Origin: Jatrophihabitans cynanchi
GTDB taxonomy: Bacteria; Actinomycetota; Actinomycetes; Mycobacteriales; Jatrophihabitantaceae
DNA: 64,000 bases
Direction of reading: 5' to 3'
NCBI RefSeq assembly: GCF_027247405.1
Contig: NZ_CP097463.1
Location: forward strand, 310,001-374,000
Shown here: one piece after another, positions 50,813 to 61,575 of the stretch
How positions within the stretch are numbered: the stretch's first letter is position 1
Layout: each line of letters begins with the position of its first letter
Program-made: the position numbers and the translations under genes
Notes under the pieces: generated by a model
Told to the model about the DNA's origin: nothing
The model's input: only the letters and a program-made list of their open reading frames with translations
Databases searched by the model: none

Positions 50813-51460
50813 CTAATTGGCAGGCCGGTCGGCGCCCCGTTCGGACGGGGGGCGCAGGGCCGCGGCGGCGCGGGCCAGCGCCTCGATCCGGGGCCAGTCC
50901 CCGGCCGCGAGAGCCTCGGCCGGGGCGAGCCAGCTGCCACCCACGCAGCCCACGTTCGGCAGCGCCAGGTACTGCGCGGCGTTCGCCGGGGACACCCCGC
51001 CGGTCGGGCAGAACCGCAGCTGCGGCAGTGGCCCGGACACGGACCGCAACAGCGCTAGCCCGCCGACGGCGGCGGCCGGGAACAGCTTGGCCTCGGTGAT
51101 CTCGCGCTCGAGCAGGCGCAGCATGTCCGACGCGGTGGCCGTCCCGGCCAGGAACGGCAGCCCGCAGTCCTGCATCGCGTCCAGCAGCCTGTCGGTCGCT
51201 CCCGGGCTGACCAGGAAAGCGGCACCGGCGTCAGCAGCCTGCTCGGCCTGCGCTGTCGAGCAGATGGTGCCGGCGCCGACGGTCAGCTCGGGCACCTCGG
51301 CGACGATCGCCCGCACGGCGTCCAGCGCGGCCGCGGTGCGCAGCGTGATCTCGATGACGGGCAGCCCGCCGGCGAGCAGCGCCCGGGCCAGCGGCACCGC
51401 GTGTGCCACCTCGCGCACGGCGACGACGGGAATGACCGGCGCCAGATCGAGCACCCTCAT
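50813..51460 (-). CDS. eda: KDPG aldolase
   Basis: Eda splits 2-keto-3-deoxy-6-phosphogluconate into pyruvate and glyceraldehyde 3-phosphate, the second step of the Entner-Doudoroff pathway. The 215-residue protein has IEITLRT with the catalytic glutamate, GAGTICS, and [12 protein letters not shown] with the Schiff-base lysine, then RFCPTGGV. Its ATG overlaps the edd stop (ATGA). The pair sits between rpsO and ribF, which are neighbours in M. tuberculosis. Confidence 0.95.
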   Translation of the reverse strand: MRVLDLAPVIPVVAVREVAHAVPLARALLAGGLPVIEITLRTAAALDAVRAIVAEVPELTVGAGTICSTAQAEQAADAGAAFLVSPGATDRLLDAMQDCGLPFLAGTATASDMLRLLEREITEAKLFPAAAVGGLALLRSVSGPLPQLRFCPTGGVSPANAAQYLALPNVGCVGGSWLAPAEALAAGDWPRIEALARAAAALRPPSERGADRPAN

Positions 51461-53352
51461 CGCACTGGCCCCGCGAATTCGGGGACGGACCTGCTGAAGA
51501 TCGACGCGCCGCGATCGGCCGGCCCGACCAGGCGGCGCATCGGCTCGAACAGCGCGCGGCCCAGGGTCGTCCCCGGCGGAGGCACCGCGGCGGGCTCGCG
51601 CGCGCGCAGTTCGGCCGCCTCGACGAGCACGTCCAGCCGGCCACCGCCGGCATCGACGCGGATCCGATCCCCGTCGCGGACCCGGGCGAGCGGGCCGCCG
51701 TCGGCCGCCTCGGGCGTGACGTGGATGGCCGCCGGCACGGTACCCGACGCCCCGCTCATGCGCCCGTCGGTGACCAGCGCCACCCGGTGCCCGCGCTGCA
51801 GCAGCACCGACAGCGCCGGCACCAGCTTGTGCAGCTCGGGCATGCCGTTGGCGCGCGGGCCCTGGAAGCGGACGACGACCACCACGTCACGGTCCAGCTC
51901 CCCCGCCGCGAACGCCGCGGCGAACGCGGCCTGCTCGTCGAACACCCGGGCCGGCGCCTCGGTCACCAGGTCGGCCCGCGCGATCGCGGACACCTTGACC
52001 ACGCCCGTCCCCAGGCTGCCCCGCACCAGCTTCAGGCCGCCGTCGGGCAGGAACGGTGCGGCGGCGCCCGTCAACACCGTGCCGTCCCGGGACTCGTCCG
52101 GGGCGGGCTGCCAGCTGAGCGCCCCGTCGTCGTCCAGCTGCGGCTCGTTGCGGTACCGCGACAGCCCGGTACCGGCGAGGGTCGCGACGTCCTCGTGCAG
52201 CAAGCCGGCGTCCAGCAGGCTGCCGATCAGCACCGCGGTGCCGCCTGCCGCGTGGAAGGCGTTCACGTCGGCCGGGCCGTTCGGGTAGATCCGGGCGAGC
52301 AGCGGCACGACCGCGGACAGCGCGTCCAGGTCCTCCCAGCGCAGGTCGATGCCCGCGGCCGCCGCGATCGCGACCAGGTGCATGGTGTGGTTGGTCGACC
52401 CGCCGGTGGCGAGCAGGGCGACGACGGCGTTCACGATCGCCCGCTCGTCGACCTGCCTGCCGAGCGGCAGCCACTGCCCGCCGAGCGTCGTCAGCTCCGC
52501 GACGCGCCGGGTGGCCGCCCGGGTGAGCGCCTCGCGCAGCGGGGTGTTCGGTGCGACGAAGGCGGCGCCCGGCAGGTGCAGCCCCATCACCTCGACCACC
52601 AGCTGGTTGGAGTTGGCGGTGCCGAAGAACGTGCAGGTGCCCGGTGCGTGGTAGCTCGCGGACTCGGCGTCGAGCAGCTCGGCGTCGCTCACCTGCCCTT
52701 CGGCGTGCAGGCCGCGCACTTTCTTCTTCGCCGGGTTGGACAGTCCGCTCGGCATCGGGCCGGCGGGGATCAGCGCGGCGGGCAGGTGGCCGAAGTGCAG
52801 CGCCCCGATCAGCAGGCCCGGGACGATCTTGTCGCAGACGCCGAGCAGCAGGGCCGCGTCGAACACGTCGTGGCTGAGCGCGACGGCGGTGGCCATCGCG
52901 ATCACCTCGCGGCTGAACAGGCTCAGCTCCATGCCCGGGTAGCCCTGGGTGATCCCGTCGCACATGGCCGGGACGCCGCCGGCGACCTGGGCGAGCGCGC
53001 CGGCGTCGCGGGCCGCCTGCTTGATGACGGCGGGGTAGCCCGCGTACGGCTGGTGCGCCGAGAGCAGGTCGTTGTAGGCGGTGACGATGCCCAGCTGGGC
53101 CCGCTCGGCACGGCGCAGTTCGGTCTTGGCCCCCGGGCCGCAGGCGGCGAACGCGTGGGCCTGGTTCGCGCAGCCCAGGCCGGCCCGGCGCGGGTGCGCC
53201 GGGTGCGCGACGGCGTCCAGCCCGGCGAGGTACGCCGATCGGGCGGGCCGGGATCGCTCGAGGATGCGGTCGGTTACCGCGCCGACCACCGGGTGCAGCG
53301 GTGTGTCGCCGGGCAGGCGGGCGGGCAGGGCGAGAGGGTGCGCTGTGGGCAC
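51457..53352 (-). CDS. edd: 6-phosphogluconate dehydratase
   Basis: Edd makes KDPG from 6-phosphogluconate and holds a 4Fe-4S cluster. The 631-residue protein has [51 protein letters not shown] and [13 protein letters not shown] with cluster-binding cysteines. [22 protein letters not shown] is near the end. Length fits Edd rather than IlvD. It is first in a two-gene operon with eda. LacI-type operators lie 120-150 bp upstream. Confidence 0.95.
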   Translation of the reverse strand: MPTAHPLALPARLPGDTPLHPVVGAVTDRILERSRPARSAYLAGLDAVAHPAHPRRAGLGCANQAHAFAACGPGAKTELRRAERAQLGIVTAYNDLLSAHQPYAGYPAVIKQAARDAGALAQVAGGVPAMCDGITQGYPGMELSLFSREVIAMATAVALSHDVFDAALLLGVCDKIVPGLLIGALHFGHLPAALIPAGPMPSGLSNPAKKKVRGLHAEGQVSDAELLDAESASYHAPGTCTFFGTANSNQLVVEVMGLHLPGAAFVAPNTPLREALTRAATRRVAELTTLGGQWLPLGRQVDERAIVNAVVALLATGGSTNHTMHLVAIAAAAGIDLRWEDLDALSAVVPLLARIYPNGPADVNAFHAAGGTAVLIGSLLDAGLLHEDVATLAGTGLSRYRNEPQLDDDGALSWQPAPDESRDGTVLTGAAAPFLPDGGLKLVRGSLGTGVVKVSAIARADLVTEAPARVFDEQAAFAAAFAAGELDRDVVVVVRFQGPRANGMPELHKLVPALSVLLQRGHRVALVTDGRMSGASGTVPAAIHVTPEAADGGPLARVRDGDRIRVDAGGGRLDVLVEAAELRAREPAAVPPPGTTLGRALFEPMRRLVGPADRGASIFSRSVPEFAGPVR

Positions 53353-53469
53353 GGTGCGGTTCCCGGGGCTCGAAGCGGACGGCTGGTGTCACCGCACTCC
53401 GTTGTGCGCCGGCGCCGCACCGGGATGAGCCGACGTGCTGACCGGCCGGTGTGAGCGCTGTCACCATCC

Positions 53470-53506
53470 AAGCGGTTGCCTGCCGCGGCTGGCAAAAGCG
53501 TTTACA
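53470..53506. promoter_or_regulatory. LacI-type operators upstream of edd
   Basis: On the minus strand, TGTAAACGCTTTTGCCA (53490-53506) has the CG-centred dyad of LacI/GalR-family operators. CAACCGCTTG (53470-53479) is a second CG-centred half-matched site about 24 bp away. Both lie 118-154 bp before edd. A LacI-family regulator, not in the window, may control the pathway by sugar acid supply. Confidence 0.55.
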
Positions 53507-53553
53507 GCCGGTGCCAGCCGGCCCTCAGCTGGGCCGCCGCCGCCGCGAGCGGA

Positions 53554-54504
53554 TCAGTCGATGAGCGTGCGGATCTGCGCCACGTCCTCGTGCATCTGCG
53601 CGACCAGCGCGTCGACGCCGTCGAACTTGACCATGCCGCGCAGCCGGTGCGTGAACTCCACGCCGAGCGAGTGCCCGTACAGGTCGTCGTCGAAGTCGAG
53701 CAGGTGCGCCTCGACGCGGCGCTTGGTGACGTCGAAGGTGGGGTTGCTGCCGACCGAGATGGCGGACGTGCCCAGCGGCTCCGGCCCGACCGTGCGCCCG
53801 TCGCCGTCCAGCCGCCACACCCGCCCGCCGTAGACGCCGTCGGCAGGGATCGCCGTCCACGCGTCGGTGCGCAGGTTCGCGGTGGGAAAGCCCAGCAGCC
53901 GCCCGCGCTGATCACCGCGCTCGACGACTCCGTCGACGCGGTGCGGGCGGCCCAGTGCCACCGCGGCGCTCTCGACGTCACCGGAGAGCACGCAGGTGCG
54001 CACGTAGGTCGCCGACAGCGGCGTCTCGCCGTCACGCAGCAGCGGGATACCGATCGCCGAGAAGCCGAAGGCCTGCCCGAGCGACTGCAGCAGCGCCACG
54101 TCGCCGGCGGCCTTGTGGCCGAAGCGGAAGTTCTCACCCACGACCACGCCGACGGCATGCAACCGCTCGACCAGCGCGTGGTGCGCGAACGCGTTCGGGG
54201 CCATCTTGGAGAACTCGAGCGTGAACGGCAGGGCGCAGAACACGTCGACACCGAGTTCGTCGACGAGTTCGGCGCGCCGCACGATGGTCGTCAGCACCGG
54301 CGGGTGGGTGCCCGGGCGCACCACCTCCGACGGGTGCGGCACGAAGGTGATGAGCACGCTGGGGACGCCACGGTCCTTCGCCAGCTTCACCGCGCGGCCG
54401 ATGATCTCGGCGTGCCCGCGGTGCACACCGTCGAACACGCCGATGGTGGCCACGCACTGGCCCCACCCCGGGGGGATCGCATCCAAGCCATGCCAGAACT
54501 GCAC
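53554..54504 (-). CDS. ribF: Bifunctional riboflavin kinase/FAD synthetase
   Basis: RibF makes FMN and then FAD from riboflavin. The 316-residue protein has the adenylyltransferase half with CVATIGVFDGVHRGHAEIIG and TFVPHPSEVVRPG, then GENFRFGHKAAGD. The flavokinase half has GRLLGFPTANL, PADGVYGGRV and SVGSNPTFD, then VEAHLLDFDDDLYG. GTG 54504 is the start (VQFWHGLDAIP). Placement near rpsO and truB matches other actinobacteria. Confidence 0.95.
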   Translation of the reverse strand: MQFWHGLDAIPPGWGQCVATIGVFDGVHRGHAEIIGRAVKLAKDRGVPSVLITFVPHPSEVVRPGTHPPVLTTIVRRAELVDELGVDVFCALPFTLEFSKMAPNAFAHHALVERLHAVGVVVGENFRFGHKAAGDVALLQSLGQAFGFSAIGIPLLRDGETPLSATYVRTCVLSGDVESAAVALGRPHRVDGVVERGDQRGRLLGFPTANLRTDAWTAIPADGVYGGRVWRLDGDGRTVGPEPLGTSAISVGSNPTFDVTKRRVEAHLLDFDDDLYGHSLGVEFTHRLRGMVKFDGVDALVAQMHEDVAQIRTLID

Positions 54505-54637
54505 GAGCGAGCAGCCTACTTGCCCTCGCTGGGCACGGCCGCCGATCCCCCGGGACTCGCCCGATCGCACCACGGCGCGCCACTGTTGATCACCACCCTT
54601 TCGCGCGCTTCGGGGTCGGCAATAAGGTGCTGTTGCC

Positions 54638-54659
54638 GACGTCGCAAACACGCGACGTC
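54638..54659. promoter_or_regulatory. Inverted repeat before the lysine-rich gene
   Basis: GACGTCGC and GCGACGTC form a perfect 8-bp inverted repeat around AAACAC, ending 7 bp before ATG 54667. It may be an operator or a 5' hairpin. TAAGGT at 54623-54628 could be a -10 element. Confidence 0.5.
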
Positions 54660-54681
54660 CCACTGAATGTTTGGGGCCCCG

Positions 54682-55248
54682 ATGGTTCAGTACAAGATGC
54701 CTATCCCGAGTCGTAAGGAATGGCAAACGCTGCGCGACAAGAACAAAGTGCCCAAGGGCGCTGCAAAGGTGAGTATCGGCGATGACATCGACGCGGTGCA
54801 CAAGACCTTCGCGCTGGCCACGATGAGCGCGAACCAGAAGGCCACCGACAAGCTGGTCAAGGATCTGGACCTCTACATCGCCACGATCAAGAAGAAGTAC
54901 CCGGCGTTCGAGGCTGTCGTCACCAAGGAGGTCAAGAAGAAGGCCGATTCCCATCTGCGTTTCGTGGCCGATCAGCTCAAGGCCAAGACCGAGTATTACC
55001 CGCGCTACTCCGCCGTGCAGACGACCTTCAAAGAGCTGACCGGCGGAAAGGGCAAGCCTAAGGACGTCGCCAAGGCGATGGAGCGTTTGCTCGGCTGCCT
55101 GGCCGCATTTGCACTGGTAGAGCCGGACAACTGGGACAAGAAGCGGCAGGGCCTGAATCGGGTCATGTCCGAATTCGAGCGCGCCGACGCGCTCACCGAC
55201 GGTCACCGCCAGGTGTTCACCAAGCTGATGGTCGATCTCAAGCCCTGA
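54682..55248 (+). CDS. Lysine-rich helical protein of unknown function
   Basis: From ATG 54682 the protein has 188 residues (MVQYKMPIPSRKEWQTLRDK); ATG 54667 would add five. It is mostly helical, with many lysines (TIKKKYPAFEAVVTKEVKKKAD) and few arginines, opposite to neighbouring genes. Its GC content is lower by eye (near 60%) and it uses AAA and AAG freely. No signal peptide, membrane segment or known motif is seen. It is alone on its strand between ribF (minus) and the hemerythrin gene (minus). Acquisition by transfer is likely. Confidence 0.65.
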   Translation: MVQYKMPIPSRKEWQTLRDKNKVPKGAAKVSIGDDIDAVHKTFALATMSANQKATDKLVKDLDLYIATIKKKYPAFEAVVTKEVKKKADSHLRFVADQLKAKTEYYPRYSAVQTTFKELTGGKGKPKDVAKAMERLLGCLAAFALVEPDNWDKKRQGLNRVMSEFERADALTDGHRQVFTKLMVDLKP

Positions 55249-55285
55249 TCGCGAGCCGGGCAGCCCCGTCAGCCACACGTCCGGC

Positions 55286-55957
55286 TCAACGGCCGCCGTA
55301 GATGCGGGCGACCTCGTTGCCGTACTGCCGCTTGCCGACGAGCCGCCAGGCGATGCGGGCGGCCAGCGGCAGGTGAGACAGGAACTCGCGACGCTCGTGC
55401 GCATCCAGGCCGTCGAGGATCCAGCCGACCTGGATGAGCAGGCGGTCCTTGGGAATGCCGGCGCGGCCCCGGTCGGCGAGCTCGCGCCACTCGGCGACAG
55501 TGATGAATCGCTCGACGAGGGGCAGGACGTATCGCTCCTCGTCGGCCATGTGCTCGCACAAGGCGGCGTTCAACTCGTCGGCGAGCTCGGCGAACCGCTC
55601 GCGGGCGCGTGCGTCGCCGCTACCGGCGAACGCCGTGGCCAGGGGCTCGCCGCGCTCGAGCAGGTCGGCCACCCGTTCGTGCTGCTCCTCCGCACGCAGC
55701 ACGAAGGCCTGATCGACGTCGACGCGGGTGAGCAGCTTGGGCCAGAGCAGTTCGTCCTCGCCCGTGTGGTGATGGTGCAGGCTGGTCGCGATCTCGGCGT
55801 AGAACCCGGCGATCACTTGCGCCCGGGCGCTGTCACCGGCAGCCACACCGCGGATCAGCCCCGGCAGATCGCCGAAGCCACGGCGGAACGTGTTGTGCAC
55901 GACGATCATCTCGCGTGTGTCCGGGCGCCCGGCCGCGACTGCGGTGGCAATGGTCAT
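55286..55957 (-). CDS. Hemerythrin-domain protein
   Basis: The 223-residue four-helix protein has the di-iron ligands of hemerythrin-like domains: MIVVHNTFRRGF, SLHHHHTGEDELLWPKL (HxxxE), EEQHERVADLL and LCEHMADEERYVLPLVE. Such proteins sense or bind oxygen, NO or iron. ATG 55957 follows AAGGAGAT. It diverges from the BTAD regulator, 113 bp away, so the regulator may control it. Confidence 0.88.
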   Translation of the reverse strand: MTIATAVAAGRPDTREMIVVHNTFRRGFGDLPGLIRGVAAGDSARAQVIAGFYAEIATSLHHHHTGEDELLWPKLLTRVDVDQAFVLRAEEQHERVADLLERGEPLATAFAGSGDARARERFAELADELNAALCEHMADEERYVLPLVERFITVAEWRELADRGRAGIPKDRLLIQVGWILDGLDAHERREFLSHLPLAARIAWRLVGKRQYGNEVARIYGGR

Positions 55958-56070
55958 GACAGATCTCCTTCGGTCTCGTCCGCGACGTGTGCCGCGGCGT
56001 CCTGTCACTGTCGCGCAGGGCACTTGCAGCCGAGTTGGAGACGGCTGCGGGCGCACTAGGCTGCCGCTTC

Positions 56071-59000
56071 ATGGAAGGGGCACAGGTTCGGGTGCGCCTG
56101 CTCGGCACCTTCGAGGTGGACGTCGCGGGCCGGGTCATCGACGTCGGTGGCCCGCGCCAGCAGGCGGTGCTCGCGCTGTTACTCGTCCACCACGGCTCGG
56201 TCGTGCCGGTGGACCGCATCGTCCACGACCTGTGGCGCGGCGAGCCGCCACCACGGGCGACGGCCGCGCTGCAGGCCTACGTCTCGAACCTGCGCCGGCT
56301 GCTCGAGCCGGAACGCGCGCCACGTAGCCCGGCACGGCTCCTGGTCAGCGCCGCACCCGGGTATGCCGTCCGGCTGCCGGACGACTCCGTCGACGCGTGG
56401 CGGTTCGAAGCGCTGCTGCGCGCAGCCGGTACGACGACCGACCCGGGGCAGTCGCTCAGCGCGCTGCAACGCGCCCTCGCCCTGTGGTCGGGGCCGGCGT
56501 TGGCTGCCTTCGCCGCCGAACCGTGGGCCGAGGCCGAGGTGGCCAGGCTGGCCGAACTGCGCCTGCTCGCGCACGAGCGGCTGGTCGAGGCGCGCCTGCT
56601 CGCCGGCGCGGCGGCCGAGGCCGTGCTGGACGCGGAGGCGTTGGTGCGCGCGGCGCCACTGCGCGAGGAGGGTTGGCGGTTGTTGGCCATGGCGCAGTAC
56701 GGCTGCGGCCGGCAGGGCGAGGCGCTGACCACCCTGCGGCGGGCGCGTGCCCGGCTCGCCGACGAGCTGGGGATCGATCCGGGCGCCGCGCTGATCGAGT
56801 TGGAACAGGACGTCCTGCACCAGCGCCTGCTGCTCCCCCGGGCGCATGCCGTGACGGGCACCGTGCCGTCCGAACTGCAACCGGACGTCGCCGGGCCCGA
56901 CGTGGTCGCGCCGTTCGTCGGCCGTACGGCTGAGCAGGGCGCGCTCGTCGGGGCAGCGGACGCGACCCGAGGGGGTACCCCGGGCGTGGCGGTCGTGGTC
57001 GGCGAGCCCGGCGCGGGCAAGTCGGCGCTGCTGCACCGGCTGCGCCATGAGCTGCGCGAGCGCGGCTGGCGGGTCGCGTCCGGCCGCTGCCCGGAGTCCG
57101 ACGGCAGCCCGGCCGCCTGGGCATGGGTTCAGGTCCTGCGCGGCCTCGCGTCCGACGTCGACCCGGGCACGTTCACGGCGCCACTCGCTGCGCTGCTGTC
57201 CGACGACGCGACGGCGCCCCGTCCGGAGGAGGCGTTGCGGGCCAGGTTCCGGTTGCATCGCGCCGTCACGGACTGGCTCGCCACCCTCGGCGACCGGCCA
57301 CTGGCGATCATCCTGGACGACGTGCACCGAGCCGACACCGAGACCCGCTCGCTCGTCCGCAGCCTCGCCGAACGCCCCTTCGACGGCCGTGTGCTGCTGG
57401 TGCTGGCGCATCGACCGGAGCGCGAACCCGGGCTGGACGAGTTGCTGGCCGACCTCGCGGCGTCCCGGCCGGCGCGGGTCGCGCTCGCCGGCCTGGACGA
57501 TTCCGCCGCCGCCGAACTGATCGCGGTCACGACCGGCGCGGAGCCGGACACCGAGACGGTCTCCGCCTTGACCGAGCGCACCGGCGGCAACCCGTTCTAC
57601 CTGGTCGAGAGCGCCCGGTTGCTGGCCGGTGAAGGCGCCGTCGTCGCCCAGTCGCAAGTGCCGGCGGGCGTGCCAGGACGTCCTGCGCCGGCGGTTCGCC
57701 AGGCTGCCGGACGAGACCGTGTCGGTGCTGCGCCTGGCCGCCGTCCTCGGGCGCGACGTCGACATCGAACTGCTCATCGAGGCGGCCGAAGCCGGTGAGG
57801 ACACCGTGCTGGACGCACTCGAGTCGGGCGTCCTGGCGGGCTTGCTGACCGAGCCGGGGCACGGTCGGGTTCGCTTCTCGCACGTCCTGGTGCGTGACGC
57901 GCTGTACGCCGGGGTGCCTGCGCTGCGCCGCGCCCGTTGGCACGCCCGGGTGCTTGCCGCACTGGAACGGTCCGGCTCGGCTGACAGTGCAGCGCTCGCG
58001 CACCACAGTGTGCACTGCGCCACCCCGTCGACAGCCGGGCGTGCCGCCGAGCACTGCTGCCGAGCGGCCGAGCACGCTGAGGCGCGGTACGCGTACGACG
58101 CCGCCGCCGCGCTGTACCGGCAGGCGCTCGAGTGTGTGGGCCTGGCGGCGGGCGATTCGGACGGCCGGCGGGTCCAACTGCTGGCCCGGCTTGCGTCCGC
58201 ACTGATCCGGGCCGGCGCCACCGAGCCGGCCCTGGCCGTGCGCGAGGATCTGATCCGGTTGGCCCAATCGTGCGGCGAGGACGTGCTGGTCGGCGCGATC
58301 ACCTCGTGGAACGTGCCCACTCCCTGGACGAATCGTGGCTACGGCACGGTCGATGCGAACCTGGTCGAGGTGATCGACCGGCTGCTGCGCACGGCTCGGC
58401 TGAGCGACGAGCAGCGCTGCCGGCTGCTGTGCGCGTTCGTCCGCGAGACGAGTTACAGCGGTGATGCGCGCACCGAACCGGCCGCCCGCGAGGCGGAGGC
58501 GCTGGCCGACCGGGTCGGCGCGCCCGAAGTGATCGCGCTGGCCATGATGGCGCAGGCAGAGGTGTACCTGGCCGACGTGCACCCGGATGAGCGCGACCGC
58601 ATCCGGCGCCGGTTGCGCGCGGTGGCCGAGCCGAACGGGATGCTCGCGTTCACGCTTCTCGCCGACATCCTCGACGCCCAGTCGGCGTCCGTTCGGCTCG
58701 ACCTGGACGAGCTCGCGCGGCGCGCCGAGTCCGCGCATGCGACCGCGCGGCGGTACCAGTTACGGCAGGCGCAGGTCGTGGCCGGCGCGCTGCACGCGAT
58801 GCTCGCTCACCTACGCGGCGATCTCGCCGGCGCCGAGGCGGGTTACGAGCGGCTGCACGCCGAGCAGCGGCGCGCCGGGGCGGTGGATGCCGACGGGCAG
58901 TGGCTGCTCGCGCTCCTCACGGTGCGGCTGGACCAGGACCGGCTCGGGGAGCTGATCCCGGTTCTGCAGCAGGCGCACGACGCCGGCCTGGCTCAGGTGG

Positions 59001-59386
59001 ACGACGCCCTCGCCCTCGCGCTGGCCACGGCCGGTGACATCTCGCAGGCGCGGTCGCTGCTGGCCGACCCGGCCCCGATCGCGCTCGATTACCTCTGGCT
59101 CATCTTCCAGGCGGTCCGGGGACTCGCCGCGGCCGCCACCGGCGCGACCGAACTCTGCGCCGAGCAGTACCGGGTATTGCTGCCGTATCGCGAGCAGGTC
59201 GCCGGCGCCGGCACCAGTGGCTTCGTCGTGTCACCGGTCGCACTCGTGCTGGGCCGGCTTGCGGTCGCCCTCGGTAACGCCGAGCAGGCCCGGCAGCACT
59301 TCACCGAAGCGTCCGCGGTCGCCACGCGTTGCGGGTCGGCGGTCTGGCAGGCCCAGTCGGCAGCCGAACTCAACCGGCTGGGGTGA
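56071..59386 (+). pseudogene. AfsR-type BTAD/AAA regulator split by one frameshift
   Basis: Frame 1 from ATG 56071 encodes a winged-helix OmpR-like domain (VRVRLLGTFEVDVAG), a BTAD domain (to about residue 250) and an AAA domain with Walker A VVVGEPGAGKSALLH and Walker B LAIILDDVHRAD. At 57672-57674 the frame breaks: one extra base moves PAGV to frame 2, which continues DVLRRRFARLPDETVSVLRLAAVLGRDV and helical TPR-like repeats to TGA 59386. Joined, the product would be about 1,104 residues, normal for the family. It may be a pseudogene, a sequencing error or, less likely, programmed shifting. Its end overlaps truB. Confidence 0.8.
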
Positions 59387-60248
59387 ACACGAGCACCGGC
59401 CGGGCGCGGCCGGCGTCCTCGGCGAGCAGGGCCGTGACGACGCCCTCGGTGGTGATCGCCGCGTAGGTGCCGGCGAGTCCGACCGGTTCTATCGCGCGCC
59501 CGTAGGACAACTCGCGCGCCTGGCCGGCACTGATGTCGCGGACCGGCATCGCGGCCCGCACCGCGGCCGGCAGTGGCAGCGTCACCGGGTCCTCGAGCGC
59601 GGCCAGTTCCTCCAGCGTGCGAGCCTGCTCGAGCGTGAACGGCCCGACGCGGGTGCGCCGAAGCACGGTCAGGTGGCCGCCCACGCCGAGCGCTGCGCCG
59701 AGGTCGCGGGCCAGCGCGCGGACGTAGGTGCCGGACGAGCAGGCGACCTCGACATCGACGTCCAGGATGCTGTCGATGCCGCGAAAGGCCAGTGCCACGA
59801 AGCGATCCACGGTGACCGGGCGTGCCGGCAGTTCGACCGCTTCGCCCTCGCGTACCCGCTTGTACGCGCGCTGCCCGTCCACCTTGACGGCCGACACCGA
59901 CGACGGTCGCTGCAGAATCGCACCGGTCAACGGCACCATCGCAGCGCGCACGTCGCGCTCGCCGAGCGCGGCCGCCGATGCGGTGGCCACCACCTCTCCC
60001 TCGGCGTCGTCGGTCACCGTGCTCTGCCCCAGCCGGATCGTCGCGGTGTACGCCTTGTCGGCGAGGACGAGGTGGTGCAGCAGCCGGGTGGCGCGCTCCA
60101 CGCCGAGGACGAGCACACCGGTGGCCATCGGGTCGAGGGTGCCGGCGTGCCCGACGCGCCGCGTCCGCGCGAGCCGCCGCATCCGGGCGACCACGTCGTG
60201 CGAGGTCAGGCCGGCCGGCTTGTCCACGATCACCAGCCCGTCAGTCAC
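59370..60248 (-). CDS. truB: tRNA pseudouridine-55 synthase
   Basis: TruB makes pseudouridine at position 55 of tRNAs. The 292-residue protein has LVIVDKPAGLTSHDVVARMRRL, RVGHAGTLDPMATGVLVLGV with the catalytic aspartate, and KAYTATIRLGQSTVTDDAEG. SSGTYVRALARDLG and the actinobacterial C-terminal domain follow. The start is GTG 60248, overlapping the MATE gene by 8 bp. Its last 17 bp overlap the end of the BTAD gene. Confidence 0.96.
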   Translation of the reverse strand: MTDGLVIVDKPAGLTSHDVVARMRRLARTRRVGHAGTLDPMATGVLVLGVERATRLLHHLVLADKAYTATIRLGQSTVTDDAEGEVVATASAAALGERDVRAAMVPLTGAILQRPSSVSAVKVDGQRAYKRVREGEAVELPARPVTVDRFVALAFRGIDSILDVDVEVACSSGTYVRALARDLGAALGVGGHLTVLRRTRVGPFTLEQARTLEELAALEDPVTLPLPAAVRAAMPVRDISAGQARELSYGRAIEPVGLAGTYAAITTEGVVTALLAEDAGRARPVLVFTPAG

Positions 60249-61575
60249 AGCTGCCCCCCGTTCCCAGGACCACCCAGCGGTCCCCTCGCGCGCGCCACAG
60301 CATGCCGACGAAGCGGACCACGATGAAGGCTGTCAGACCGGCCCAGACGCCGCCGATCCCCCAGTGCCAGTGCAGCGCCGCGACGTTCAGCGGCGCGAAC
60401 GCGAACACCGCGGCGACGATCGTGATGGTGCGCAAGAAGGCGATGTCTCCGGCGCCGATCAGCACTCCGTCGAGCGCGAACACGATGCCGGACAGCGGCA
60501 GCATGCCGACGAACCACGGCCACAGCAGGTGGGCCTGGTGCAGCACAGCCGGCGCGGAGGAGAACGCGCGTGGCACCAGCCACCACCCGGCGGCGTAGAG
60601 CGCTCCGAAGGCGATGCCCGCGTACAGCCCCCAGCGGGACACCTGCAGCGCCATCCGCCGCGCGCCGGCCGCATCCGCCCCGCCGAGTGCCGCGCCCACC
60701 AGTGACTGGGCCGCGATCGCGAACGAGTCGAGCAGCAACGCGGTGAACTCCCACAGCTGCAGCCCGATCTGGTGCGCGGCGATCTGCGCGGTGCCCATCC
60801 GGGACGCGACCGCGGCGGCGGACAAGAAGGCGACCTGGAACGCGGCCGCTCGCAGGATCAGGTCGCGGCCGACGAGCACCTGGGCGCGCATGATCGCCCG
60901 GTCCGGGCGCAGCCCCCCGGCCGCGCGGTGCAGGGCACGCAGGAACAACGCCCCGCCGACGCCCTGCGCCACCACGTTCGCCAGCGCCGAGCCCGCCAAG
61001 CCCAACCCGGCCGGGTACACCAGCAGCGGCGAGGCCAGCGCCGACAGCGCGTTGGCGATCAGGACGATGCGTACCGGCTCGCGGGTGCGCTGCACGCCGC
61101 GCATCCAGCCGTTGCCGGCCAGCACGAGCAGCACGCCGGGCATGCCGATCACCGCGATACGGAACCACGACTCGGCGGCCGCCTGGGTGGCGCCACCGCC
61201 GCCGGCGAGCAGCCGGGTGAGCGGTCCGGCGACGGCCTCGCCGACCGCGACCACGAGCACGCCGATCCCCAGCGCGAGCCAGGACGCCTGCACGCCCTCG
61301 TTCACGGCCGCCTCGCGGCGGCCGGCGCCGAACCAGCGGGCAGCCCGCGAGGTCGTGCCGTACTCGACGAACGTCCCGACGATGGTCAGCAGCGCCATGA
61401 GTGCGGCACCGATCCCCAGCCCGGCCAGCGGGGTGGAGCCCAGGTGGCCGACCACGGCGGTGTCGACCAGCAGGTAGAGCGGCTCGGCGGCGAGCACGAC
61501 GAACGCCGACACCGCCAGGCTCAACAGCCGCCGTGTGGACCGGTCGTCGATCCCCGGTGCGCCCGTGGTGCTCAC
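60241..61575 (-). CDS. MATE-family efflux transporter (DinF-like)
   Basis: The 444-residue protein has about twelve membrane segments. It has the MATE pattern EPLYLLVDTAVVGHLGSTPLAGLGIG in the first half and LVGAALGGADAAGARRM in the second. M. tuberculosis has dinF (Rv2836c) at the same place. It is coupled with truB and starts 8 bp after rbfA. In M. tuberculosis a DHH phosphatase gene (Rv2837c) lies between dinF and rbfA; it is missing here. Confidence 0.93.
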   Translation of the reverse strand: MSTTGAPGIDDRSTRRLLSLAVSAFVVLAAEPLYLLVDTAVVGHLGSTPLAGLGIGAALMALLTIVGTFVEYGTTSRAARWFGAGRREAAVNEGVQASWLALGIGVLVVAVGEAVAGPLTRLLAGGGGATQAAAESWFRIAVIGMPGVLLVLAGNGWMRGVQRTREPVRIVLIANALSALASPLLVYPAGLGLAGSALANVVAQGVGGALFLRALHRAAGGLRPDRAIMRAQVLVGRDLILRAAAFQVAFLSAAAVASRMGTAQIAAHQIGLQLWEFTALLLDSFAIAAQSLVGAALGGADAAGARRMALQVSRWGLYAGIAFGALYAAGWWLVPRAFSSAPAVLHQAHLLWPWFVGMLPLSGIVFALDGVLIGAGDIAFLRTITIVAAVFAFAPLNVAALHWHWGIGGVWAGLTAFIVVRFVGMLWRARGDRWVVLGTGGSCD

